Positions 1 through 6,939 of a stretch of DNA of 48,885 nucleotides are shown here, one piece after another. Origin of the DNA: Rhodospirillaceae bacterium (lineage in GTDB: Bacteria; Pseudomonadota; Alphaproteobacteria; Rhodospirillales; Casp-alpha2); NCBI GenBank assembly GCA_018698795.1, contig JABIPG010000237.1, positions 1 to 48,885 of the forward strand, written 5' to 3'. Made by a program: the position numbers and the translations under genes. Below the pieces are notes generated by a model. The model searched no databases. It was not told where the DNA came from and was given only the letters and a program-made list of their open reading frames with translations. Each line of letters opens with the position of its first letter. Position 1 is the first letter of the stretch.

Positions 1-89
1 CCGAGAGCAATCAATATCTCCATGGCCTTCTGAACCGCGAGTCCCTTTTCCCCCTTGAGCATTCTCGATTCTTCATCGGTCAAGTACAT
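1..89 (-). CDS. Aconitase X family protein, N-terminal fragment (cut by window edge)
   Basis: Only the first 29 codons lie in the window, read leftward from an ATG at 87-89. They begin MYLTDEESRML and continue through KGEKGLAVQKAMEIL, which is how aconitase X (DUF521/AcnX) proteins begin. A good Shine-Dalgarno (GGAGG, complement of 96-100) sits 6 bases ahead of the start. AcnX proteins are monomeric relatives of aconitase; characterised members include cis-3-hydroxy-L-proline dehydratase and mevalonate 5-phosphate dehydratase. The active-site residues lie outside the window, so the substrate cannot be judged. The call rests on N-terminal resemblance only. Confidence 0.7.
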   Translation of the reverse strand, partial: MYLTDEESRMLKGEKGLAVQKAMEILIAL

Positions 90-542
90 GTGGCGCCTCC
101 ATCCTTAAAAGCCGCACCGGAATTTTTTTGATCAATTAAGACACCCCGAATCCAGACCAATAGTCCTCGAACACGAATAGCATTTTTCATCGTGCACGGT
201 ATAGATTTAATGGCGCACCGATGCAGATTTTCGTGCTCTTTGGCAGAGTCCGTTTTGGGTCAAACTCGGTACAGCTGTTCAATTCAAGATATGGTCTGCT
301 CCACCTCCAAGAGCAGACTTAAGTCGAACCCACACTTATCCTATTATAGGAATTTATTAACTTTCCGATATTGTTGCGCTACGCTGGTGCCTGTATCGCC
401 GGATTGTCGGTGACGGCGCGCTATTTGACATCGTGAATAGGATTGTGACCGGGGCCGATGCTTGCTTGTCGCGAGGTTTTTGGGGCCGATTGAAAAAACG
501 TTTGTTTGTTTACTGAGGAAATTGGGTCTCCCTCCGGGGGAT

Positions 543-601
543 AACCTGTCCGAAACGCTCCACCGGAGCGTTTCGCTCAGAACATTCCCCAGGTTTTTTT
601 T
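543..601 (+). terminator. Nested hairpin followed by a T tract (terminator or 3' end of an unknown RNA)
   Basis: A perfect 11-bp stem with a 3-base loop (551-561 pairing with 565-575) is enclosed by a 6-bp outer stem, AACCTG (543-548) with CAGGTT (590-595). Eight T residues (594-601) follow on the plus strand. The T tract fixes the orientation as rightward. No rightward gene precedes it, so it either ends an unannotated transcript from the gene-free stretch or is a relic. Seen directly; function inferred. Confidence 0.45.
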
Positions 602-633
602 GATGTCATTGAAAAACAAAGGCTTCTGACCCC

Positions 634-657
634 GGTTTTCGCCCTGGTTTTCGCCCT
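634..657. repeat. 12-bp tandem duplication
   Basis: Two exact copies of ggttttcgccct abut each other, followed by gg. It lies in noncoding sequence close to the 3' end of the leftward GST gene. No function is evident; replication slippage is the simplest explanation. Confidence 0.7.
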
Positions 658-716
658 GGCTCTCACATCAAGGAGTCCTCCTGAGGGCAACCCCAACCTC
701 ATCACCCCTTACCTCA

Positions 717-1346
717 TCACCCCACAGGTGCGATCTGCTGCACCTCGGGTCGTGTCGCCTGAAACGACGGGCGGGATTCCATGGTGTCCGAAAACGCGGC
801 GAGCGTTGGGAAAATCTCGCGCCAGGGTTCGTCGGACAGGCGCAGGTCCAAATACGCCAATGCGCAGCCCGCGGCGATGTCAGCGACACTCATCGTATCG
901 CCGACGAACCAATCGCTGGCACCCAGGTGATGATCCAGGGCTGCGAGGCCGCGCGTCACTTTGGCGCGCTGGCGGGCAATCCAGTCGGCGCTTTGCAGAT
1001 CATCAATGCGGCTTTGTTCAAGCACCACCAAAACCACCGCATCGCAAATGCCATCGGCCAGAGCTTCGATCTGGCGGACGGCGAAACGCTGTTTGGGGTT
1101 TTCCGGGATCAGGCGCGGCGGCTCGCCCAGGGTTTCCAAGTACTCAACGATGACGCCGCTGTCATAGACCGGCGGCCCGTCGTCCGGAAGCAGCACCGGC
1201 ACTTTGCCGAGCGGGTTGTGGGCTGGGGTCACTGTGTCGGCGTTCCAGGGTACGTCGACCAACTCGTCGACCGCGATGGCTTTTTCGCGCAGCACGACCC
1301 GCACCTTGCGGGCAAACGGGCTCGGCTTGGCGATAACCAGCTTCAT
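717..1346 (-). CDS. Glutathione S-transferase family protein
   Basis: A 209-residue protein with the usual two-domain GST length. The N-terminal thioredoxin-like half starts MKLVIAKPSPFARKVRVVL and contains the cis-proline segment NPLGKVPVLL and the glutathione-binding DSGVIVEYLE. The helical C-terminal half follows. The ATG at 1346 was chosen because the longer frame adds an arginine-rich tail that overlaps the upstream gene and is unlike the family. It begins 5 bp after the stop of the enolase-superfamily gene and is probably the last gene of that operon. The position usually held by a catalytic Cys or Ser is in SPFARK, giving Ser. Substrate unknown. Confidence 0.85.
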   Translation of the reverse strand: MKLVIAKPSPFARKVRVVLREKAIAVDELVDVPWNADTVTPAHNPLGKVPVLLPDDGPPVYDSGVIVEYLETLGEPPRLIPENPKQRFAVRQIEALADGICDAVVLVVLEQSRIDDLQSADWIARQRAKVTRGLAALDHHLGASDWFVGDTMSVADIAAGCALAYLDLRLSDEPWREIFPTLAAFSDTMESRPSFQATRPEVQQIAPVG

Positions 1347-1351
1347 GGCGC

Positions 1352-2452
1352 TTAAAGATCGATCTGGTATTGGGCGACGCCGTCTTCGTTCCAACTGACA
1401 CCGGTGCCCGGGACATCCGAGATCATGGCCATGCCGTTCTCGATTTTAAGCGGCTCGGCCAGAATCGGATTGGCCCAATCGACATATTCCAGCCAATGCG
1501 CGGTTGGTGTCACGGCCATCAGATGAGCAGAGATTTCCGGCAGGATGTGGCTCGACATTTGAATACCCGCAGCCTCGGCGATAGCGGCGGCACGCAACCA
1601 GCCGGTCACACCGCCGATACGCTCGGCGTCGGGCATCACCCAATCGCATGCACCGGCTTCGAGTGACCGGGCCATGTCTTTCGGCCCGTAGAAATTCTCG
1701 CCGACCTGTATGGGGGTCGCCACTTCGTCGGCGATGCGCGCGTTGCCGACGAGATCATCGTAGACAATCGGTTCTTCGATCCAGTAGACGCCCTCATCGT
1801 CGAGCGCGCGGCCACGCCGCACGGCTTCTTCCACATCAAGGCCCTGGTTGAAATCAACTGGCAGCAACACGTCATCACCAATGGCGGCGCGCACATTGCG
1901 CACTGCTGCGATATCATCGGCCAGGCGGTCACGCCCAAGGCGCAGCTTGATCATCTTAAAGCCGCCCTCGGCGATCAGCGCCAAGGCTTCGTCGGCCAAC
2001 GCGTCAGGCGTCTTTAGCCCGAGACCATTGGAGTTGTAAGCCGGGATCGGCGCAGTGGTGCCGCCCAGCATCACCGCCAGCGGCTGGCCCGTGGCTTGGG
2101 CCAGCGCATCCCAACACGCCATGTCGAAGCCCGAGATCGCCAACAGGCTTAAACCTTCATGGCCCATCAACGTCAGGCCCTTGCGGGCCTTGGCAAACAG
2201 ATCCACAGGCGCCAATGCTTCGCCCTTGCACATCTCGGCGATGCCTCTCAGCAGCGGCGCCATGTAAGCCGGGCCCTGGGGCAAATAGCCAAACAGATAG
2301 GCGCGCCCGGTGATGCCTTGTTCGGTTTCCAGATCGATCAGCAGCAACGGCGCACGCTCGATGGTTACGACACGCGTCACCAATGGCCGCAGCAGCGGTA
2401 CGCTGACGGCGCGGAGCGAAATACCTCTGAGCGTTAGCGGCGGTTGCGCCAT
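1352..2452 (-). CDS. Mandelate racemase-like enolase-superfamily enzyme
   Basis: A 366-residue protein resembling bacterial mandelate racemase along its whole length. Metal ligands are present: D200 in VDFNQ, E226 in WIEEP and E252 in GENF. The second active-site face is present: D275 in MPDAERIGG, H302 in SSHILPEISAH and E322 in TAHWLE. The first face normally reads KxK; here it is K169-L-R171, so the base equivalent to mandelate racemase K166 is arginine. The His-Asp dyad could support dehydration or one-sided proton transfer. The gene overlaps the 3' end of tyrA by 19 bp and sits 5 bp before the GST, so it is in the aromatic operon. Racemase or acid-sugar dehydratase cannot be decided from sequence. 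Confidence 0.85.
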   Translation of the reverse strand: MAQPPLTLRGISLRAVSVPLLRPLVTRVVTIERAPLLLIDLETEQGITGRAYLFGYLPQGPAYMAPLLRGIAEMCKGEALAPVDLFAKARKGLTLMGHEGLSLLAISGFDMACWDALAQATGQPLAVMLGGTTAPIPAYNSNGLGLKTPDALADEALALIAEGGFKMIKLRLGRDRLADDIAAVRNVRAAIGDDVLLPVDFNQGLDVEEAVRRGRALDDEGVYWIEEPIVYDDLVGNARIADEVATPIQVGENFYGPKDMARSLEAGACDWVMPDAERIGGVTGWLRAAAIAEAAGIQMSSHILPEISAHLMAVTPTAHWLEYVDWANPILAEPLKIENGMAMISDVPGTGVSWNEDGVAQYQIDL

Positions 2453-3369
2453 GGCTCGGTACCGGCTTGCTTGGCGTCGATGACCTCACGGCGGATGGCG
2501 CGGGTGCGGGTGAAGCGGTCGTGCAGCAACTCGCCATCGCCGCGACGGATGGCGCGCTGCAGCGCCGTCAGGTCTTCGGTGAAACGGCCCAAAATCTCCA
2601 ATACCGCATCGCGGTTGGATAGAAACACATCGCGCCACATGGTCGGGTCGGAGGCCGCGATGCGGGTAAACTCGCGGAACCCACCGGCGGAGTAGCGCAC
2701 CACTTCCTTTTGCAAATCGTGCTCCAGGTCGGTTGCCGTATCGACGATGGTGTAGGAAATCAAATGCGGCAGGTGCGAGGTGATCGCCAGCACTTGGTCG
2801 TGGTGGGCGGCCTCCATGATTTCAACGCGCGAGCCCAGTTTTCGCCAAAAGCTCTGCACCGCCTTGATCGCTTTTTCATCAATGCCGTCAGCCGGCGTAA
2901 GCACGCACCAGCGGTCCTCGAACAGCGTCGCGAAGCCCGCTTCGGGGCCCGAGTGCTCGGTGCCGGCGATAGGGTGCGCGGGCACCAGATGCACGCCGTC
3001 CGGCAGATGCGGCTGCACGTCCAAAATCACCGATTCCTTGCATGACCCCACGTCCGAGACGATAGCGCCGGGTTTCAGATGCGGGCCGATTTCCTGCGCC
3101 AAGGCCTTGTTCGCGCCCAACGGCGCACAAAGGATCACGAGATCGGCGTTCTTCACCGCCTGCGCCGCCTTCAGGTGATAACTGGTGCCGAGCCCCAATT
3201 TGCGCGCACTGTTCATTGTCGAGCGTCGACGTGTCGAAATGGCCACTTCGTCGGCCAGTTTGTGCTTCTTGATGCCGCGCGCAATCGACGAGCCGATCAG
3301 GCCGATGCCGATCAGCGCGATGCGGTTGAACGGGCGCTTCGAGCGGCGGGGTTTGCGTTTTGCCGTCAT
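2434..3369 (-). CDS. tyrA: Prephenate dehydrogenase (TyrA family)
   Basis: A 311-residue NAD(P)-dependent enzyme of tyrosine biosynthesis, oxidatively decarboxylating prephenate (or dehydrogenating arogenate). A basic leader is followed by the Rossmann motif IALIGIGLIGSS at about residues 17-28. Family motifs include VILCAPLGAN, SDVGSCKES and the histidine-rich VHLVPAHPIAGTEHSG near residue 130. No ACT domain is visible at the C terminus, so feedback inhibition by tyrosine through such a domain is unlikely. Its ATG overlaps the hisC stop as ATGA, implying translational coupling. Choice between prephenate and arogenate (cyclohexadienyl) activity is open. Confidence 0.92.
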   Translation of the reverse strand: MTAKRKPRRSKRPFNRIALIGIGLIGSSIARGIKKHKLADEVAISTRRRSTMNSARKLGLGTSYHLKAAQAVKNADLVILCAPLGANKALAQEIGPHLKPGAIVSDVGSCKESVILDVQPHLPDGVHLVPAHPIAGTEHSGPEAGFATLFEDRWCVLTPADGIDEKAIKAVQSFWRKLGSRVEIMEAAHHDQVLAITSHLPHLISYTIVDTATDLEHDLQKEVVRYSAGGFREFTRIAASDPTMWRDVFLSNRDAVLEILGRFTEDLTALQRAIRRGDGELLHDRFTRTRAIRREVIDAKQAGTEPWRNRR

Positions 3370-4463
3370 TCGTTCTTCCCCAGAAAACGCCCCAGGCTAT
3401 CGATCACAGCGCGCATCTCGTCCTCCGTGCCCACGGTGATTCGCAGGCATTCCGGCAGACCGTAGCCAGCCATGCGCCGGACGATGATGCCGTCGCCCTT
3501 TAGAAACGCATCCGCCGCCGCGGCGCCGTGATCGGGGTGGCCTTGAAAGCACACCAGCACAAAATTGCCGACGCTGTCGGTAACGCGCAGGCCCAAGCCG
3601 ATCAACCGCCCACGGGTCCACGGCAACCACTTGTCATTGTGCGACCGGACACGGTCGGTAAACGCGGTGTCGCGCACCGCGGCGGCTCCCGCAGCTTGCG
3701 CGGCGGCGCTGACGTTAAAGGGTCCGCGTACACGGTGCAGCACATCGGCAAGGGCCGGCGGCATATAGCCCCAGCCCAGCCGCATGCCGCCAAGGCCGTA
3801 AATCTTCGAGAACGTGCGGGTCATGATCACGTTGTCGTTGGCTTCCACCAGGGCCGTGCCATCGGCATAATCATCGCGGGAGACGTATTCAGCGTAGGCC
3901 GCGTCAATGACCAACAGCACATCATCGCGCAACCCCGCCCGCAGGCGTTCCAATTCCGACGCCGAAATATAAGTGCCGGTCGGGTTGTTCGGGTTGGCGA
4001 CAAACACAATGCGGGTTTTGTCGGTTACGCCCGCCAGCAATGCGTCTACGTCGGTAGTGAGGTCGGTTTCCGGCGCGGTCACCGGCGTCGCGCCGACGGC
4101 CTTGGCCGAAATCGGATACATCAAAAAGCCGTGCTCGGAATACAGCACTTCATCACCAGGCCCGGCAAAGGCCTGACAGATGAGACTGATGATCTCGTCG
4201 GAGCCCGAACCGCAGACAATCTTTGCGGCGTCCAGTATGAACGTCTCAGCGATGGCGCGGCGCAACTCGGCGCAGTCGCCGTCAGGGTAACGGTGCAGCG
4301 TTTGTGCGATGGCGGCGAAGGCCGAACTGGCGTCGGGGCTCGGCCCCAGCGCACTTTCGTTGGAGCTCAGCTTGATGATGCGCGCAGCGCCTTCGAGATC
4401 GGATTCGCCCGCGACGTAGGGCGCAATATCCATAATTCCGGGTTGCACGATGGGGGCAGACAT
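3366..4463 (-). CDS. hisC: Histidinol-phosphate / aromatic aminotransferase (HisC family)
   Basis: A 365-residue class I/II PLP aminotransferase. Typical elements are LSSNESALGPSP near the N terminus, VFVANPNNPTGT, and the PLP lysine in TRTFSKIYGLGGMRLGW (about residue 220). HisC converts imidazole acetol phosphate to histidinol phosphate; alphaproteobacterial members often also transaminate aromatic keto acids, which fits the position between chorismate mutase and TyrA. The ATG at 4463 was preferred over an in-frame GTG at 4469 because GGAGGAG lies at proper distance only for the ATG. It starts 2 bp after the chorismate mutase stop. Which substrate dominates in vivo is inference from context. 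Confidence 0.9.
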   Translation of the reverse strand: MSAPIVQPGIMDIAPYVAGESDLEGAARIIKLSSNESALGPSPDASSAFAAIAQTLHRYPDGDCAELRRAIAETFILDAAKIVCGSGSDEIISLICQAFAGPGDEVLYSEHGFLMYPISAKAVGATPVTAPETDLTTDVDALLAGVTDKTRIVFVANPNNPTGTYISASELERLRAGLRDDVLLVIDAAYAEYVSRDDYADGTALVEANDNVIMTRTFSKIYGLGGMRLGWGYMPPALADVLHRVRGPFNVSAAAQAAGAAAVRDTAFTDRVRSHNDKWLPWTRGRLIGLGLRVTDSVGNFVLVCFQGHPDHGAAAADAFLKGDGIIVRRMAGYGLPECLRITVGTEDEMRAVIDSLGRFLGKNE

Positions 4464-4465
4464 AT

Positions 4466-5350
4466 TCACTCCTCCGGCGAGGCGGGCGCCAGATCGCGCT
4501 CACTGAGCGGCGTGCCGTAACCACCCAATTGAATGATCCGCGACACGCGGCCACCCAACGCATCTTTCAATCGCGACATCTGTCGGCTTTCGGACCCAAT
4601 AAAACCGAACACCTCGACCAAGTAGGTCCAGCCGGGTGGCCGGCTCGGGTCGTGCCAAAGCTGATGGAAGGCGGCCGCAAAGCCAGCCTGAGACAAAGCA
4701 TTTTCAATAGCCGGATAGCCGATATCCTCTTCCGCCTCAACGGCCAGCATGGAGCGGTCACGCCCGGTCTCTTCCTGCGGCAATGGACAAATCACCAAGG
4801 CATCGAGATCGCGGTCATGGGTGTTGGAGCCCGGAATGAACGGCAGCCGTACAATGACCCGAGGGGTCTCCGGAGCGTCGCTGACCAAAAACCGCCACCA
4901 GGGCTCATCTCGGTCACGGCTCGGGAAAGGCAACACACCGACAGTAGCTTGATGTTCGCGCACGGCTTCGACCACGGCGCGCGCCGAACCATGGCGCTGC
5001 ATGGGCGTAAACGTACCGTACTGGTCGCGGGCCAAATCCCAATAGCCAGGCGTATCGTCGGGATGGAACACAGCAACGGAGAACGGCCCCTCGAAGCTCA
5101 GAGTGGCAACGATCATCTCACGCCAGATACGGCACAGCTCACGCTTCGGGAAATGACCTTGGTGTTCCTCACATAGCCGATAAAGGATGCGCGCTTCGCG
5201 GGCTGGGCGGATCTTAACGTCGTCGCCCTCCTTGACGTCACGCACGCCCTCGACAATGCGAGTGCGGCGCTGAATCAGATCATGCAGGCCTCGGTCGACA
5301 GCATCGATTTCGTGGCGCAATTCCAACAATTTTTCTTCTTTGGTCGTCAT
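4466..5350 (-). CDS. Chorismate mutase with a long C-terminal prephenate dehydratase-like region
   Basis: A 294-residue protein. The first 85 or so residues form an AroQ-type helical chorismate mutase: LRHEIDAVDRGLHDLIQRR, then V-x(3)-K and a helix ending in RLCEEH and WREMI. About 200 residues follow that resemble a degraded prephenate dehydratase plus ACT region (FSVAVFHPDDTPGYWDLA, later YLVEVFGFIGSES). The dehydratase part lacks a recognisable TRF motif, so only the mutase activity (chorismate to prephenate) is likely, with the tail perhaps serving allosteric control. The ATG at 5350 (MTTKEEKLL) was chosen; the longer frame adds an unrelated leader. It heads the tightly packed aromatic gene block. 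Confidence 0.82.
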   Translation of the reverse strand: MTTKEEKLLELRHEIDAVDRGLHDLIQRRTRIVEGVRDVKEGDDVKIRPAREARILYRLCEEHQGHFPKRELCRIWREMIVATLSFEGPFSVAVFHPDDTPGYWDLARDQYGTFTPMQRHGSARAVVEAVREHQATVGVLPFPSRDRDEPWWRFLVSDAPETPRVIVRLPFIPGSNTHDRDLDALVICPLPQEETGRDRSMLAVEAEEDIGYPAIENALSQAGFAAAFHQLWHDPSRPPGWTYLVEVFGFIGSESRQMSRLKDALGGRVSRIIQLGGYGTPLSERDLAPASPEE

Positions 5351-5440
5351 CGCTGATCCGTTCGCTTGGGGCCTCGGCTGCCTATCTGTTGATTCCCACC
5401 GGGCAGAGCACGCTAGTGATACTGGCAAGGTCCGGTAAAA

Positions 5441-6241
5441 TCAAAGCAAACCACGCTTGTTGTTGCTCATAATCTGATGCGTATCTCGGCGGGTTTGCTG
5501 ATGGGTTTGCCGGTGGGTTTGCCGGTGGGTTTGATTGGGCATGGTCACGTATCCCCGCACCTGGGCCTTGGCGCCAGCGGCTGTGCCGGCGTAAATCTGC
5601 TTGGTCGCCTCGGCAATGATCACGCCGCCCAACATGGGGAAATAGCGACTGCCGATTGTTTCCAACGCACCGGCCATCGATTGAACCATGCGCGAGCGCA
5701 AGGGTGGCAAAAACAGTGCGCGTGTGGTTTCGGCCGGTGTGAACATATTCTCACGCAGCGTATGAGAGAGTTGTTGGCGAGAATAGGGCAACCCATATCC
5801 GAGAGGCGTCCGTTCGAACCGCGCCCACAAGCCACGCCGGTTCGGTACAATAACGATCAACCGTCCGCTGCCAGCCAGCACCCGCCATACCTCGCGCAGC
5901 AACGGTCGAACCTGTTCGCTATACTCTAGTGCGTGCACCACTATCACCCGATCCATGCTCAAATCTTCGAACGGCAGGGCCAGTTCATCCACCAGCGTCG
6001 TCTGACCGGGGCCGTCGGCTGGCCAGTGCAGAACGCCCTGTTGGGCCGGCATGGCGGCAATGACCCGCGCCGCGCTTTCTTTATAATCACCGAGGTACGG
6101 CACCGCATAGCCCAACCCCAGAACAGATTGGCCTTTCGCATCGGGCCACATCTGGCGCAGCCGCGCGTTGATCATGCGCCGACACTGCCGCCCCAGCGAT
6201 GAGCCGTAGAAATCCCGAATATCGATAACATCGCGCCACAT
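5441..6241 (-). CDS. Class I SAM-dependent methyltransferase-like protein with a Thr-His-Gln repeat tail
   Basis: A 266-residue protein starting MWRDVIDIRDFYGSSLG. Residues from about 38 show a methyltransferase-like fold: VLGLGYAVPYLG at the SAM-binding loop, ELALPFEDLSMDRVIVVHAL at motif II/III, and VWRVLAGSGRLIVIVPNRRG. The glycine loop is less regular than usual. The tail contains repeats of THRQ/THQQ encoded by 12-bp DNA repeats (5491-5538). The ATG at 6241 was preferred; the longer frame is arginine-rich and runs into the divergent GST promoter. It lies 90 bp upstream of the chorismate mutase gene on the same strand. Target of methylation unknown. Confidence 0.75.
   Translation of the reverse strand: MWRDVIDIRDFYGSSLGRQCRRMINARLRQMWPDAKGQSVLGLGYAVPYLGDYKESAARVIAAMPAQQGVLHWPADGPGQTTLVDELALPFEDLSMDRVIVVHALEYSEQVRPLLREVWRVLAGSGRLIVIVPNRRGLWARFERTPLGYGLPYSRQQLSHTLRENMFTPAETTRALFLPPLRSRMVQSMAGALETIGSRYFPMLGGVIIAEATKQIYAGTAAGAKAQVRGYVTMPNQTHRQTHRQTHQQTRRDTHQIMSNNKRGLL
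5491..5538. repeat. Four 12-bp tandem units inside the methyltransferase 3' end
   Basis: Units gggtttgctgat, gggtttgccggt, gggtttgccggt and gggtttgattgg follow each other without a gap. Because the unit is a multiple of three it keeps the frame and adds THRQ-like tetrapeptides to the protein tail. The two central units are identical, suggesting recent slippage. Confidence 0.8.
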
Positions 6242-6330
6242 GGCCGCCAGCTTACACCGGCGTCGCCGCGTTGACAGCATTGGATGGAACCGGGACACTA
6301 TTCGCGTCCCCGAATTGAAAAGGCGAGACC

Positions 6331-6939
6331 ATGCAACTTTATTTCTGGCCCACCTCACCCTATGTGCGAAAAGTGATGCTCGTCGCTCTGGAAACCGGCA
6401 TCGACGAGCAAATGGAGTTGTTGCACGCAAGCCCATCGAGCTCAGGCCACGACCTGCAAGACCGCAACCCACTCGGCAAAATTCCGGCCCTCATTACGGA
6501 AGACGGCATGGCGTTGTTCGATTCGCCGGTGATTTGCGAATACCTGGATGGCCTGCATGGCGGCGACAAAATGTTTCCCGAGTCTGGTTCAGCCCGCTGG
6601 ACGGCGCTTCGCCAACAGGCCCAGGCGGATGGCATCTTGGATGCCGCGCTGCTGCGCCGCGGTGAGGAAGCCCGACGAGATGATTTGCGATCGAAAGGCT
6701 GGATTGCGCACCAAACGGCGGCGATCCATCGGGGGCTCGCCGACCTGGAAACACGCGTCGATGAGCTGCAAGAACCGATCACCATCGGTCACATCACCAT
6801 CGCCTGCGCGCTTGGATATTTAGACTTCCGCTTTCCCAGCGAAGATTGGCGTCATATAGCGCCGAACCTATCGGATTGGTACGCCGGATTTGCCCAACGC
6901 GCCTCCATGCAAGCGACTATTCCCGCCGATCCCGCGTGA
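6331..6939 (+). CDS. Glutathione S-transferase family protein (second)
   Basis: A 202-residue GST with N-terminal MQLYFWPTSPYVRKVMLVAL, cis-proline segment NPLGKIPALI, and FDSPVICEYLDGL for glutathione contact, followed by the helical domain with FPSEDWRHIAPNL. It is the same broad type as the GST at 717-1346 (SPF/YxRKV signature) but clearly diverged. It is divergent from the methyltransferase gene with 89 bp between starts, which must hold both promoters. The next gene begins at its stop codon. Substrate unknown. Confidence 0.88.
   Translation: MQLYFWPTSPYVRKVMLVALETGIDEQMELLHASPSSSGHDLQDRNPLGKIPALITEDGMALFDSPVICEYLDGLHGGDKMFPESGSARWTALRQQAQADGILDAALLRRGEEARRDDLRSKGWIAHQTAAIHRGLADLETRVDELQEPITIGHITIACALGYLDFRFPSEDWRHIAPNLSDWYAGFAQRASMQATIPADPA

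Larger units (their letters stand above)
100..716. other. Gene-free stretch of about 600 bp
   Basis: No reading frame here looks like a gene: candidates at 192-413 (plus) and 344-619 (minus) have atypical composition, no ribosome site and no family resemblance, and the second runs through a perfect hairpin. The stretch is visibly more AT-rich than its flanks up to about 360. It holds a nested hairpin with a T tract (543-601), a 12-bp tandem duplication (ggttttcgccct at 634-645 and 646-657) and a 13-bp direct repeat (acctcatcacccc at 696-708 and 711-723). It must also contain the promoter of the leftward AcnX gene. Confidence 0.6.

Noticed and set aside
192-619. Reading frames at 192-413 (plus) and 344-619 (minus) in the gene-free stretch
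   Set aside because: No ribosome site, no family likeness and one runs straight through the perfect hairpin at 551-575; treated as noncoding.
3528-4520. Long frame of 330 codons on the strand opposite hisC
   Set aside because: Antisense shadow of a clearly recognisable aminotransferase; GC-rich codon use creates such frames.
5491-5538. Short tandem units considered as a CRISPR array
   Set aside because: No spacers between units and they lie in frame within a gene; the same holds for 24026-24057.
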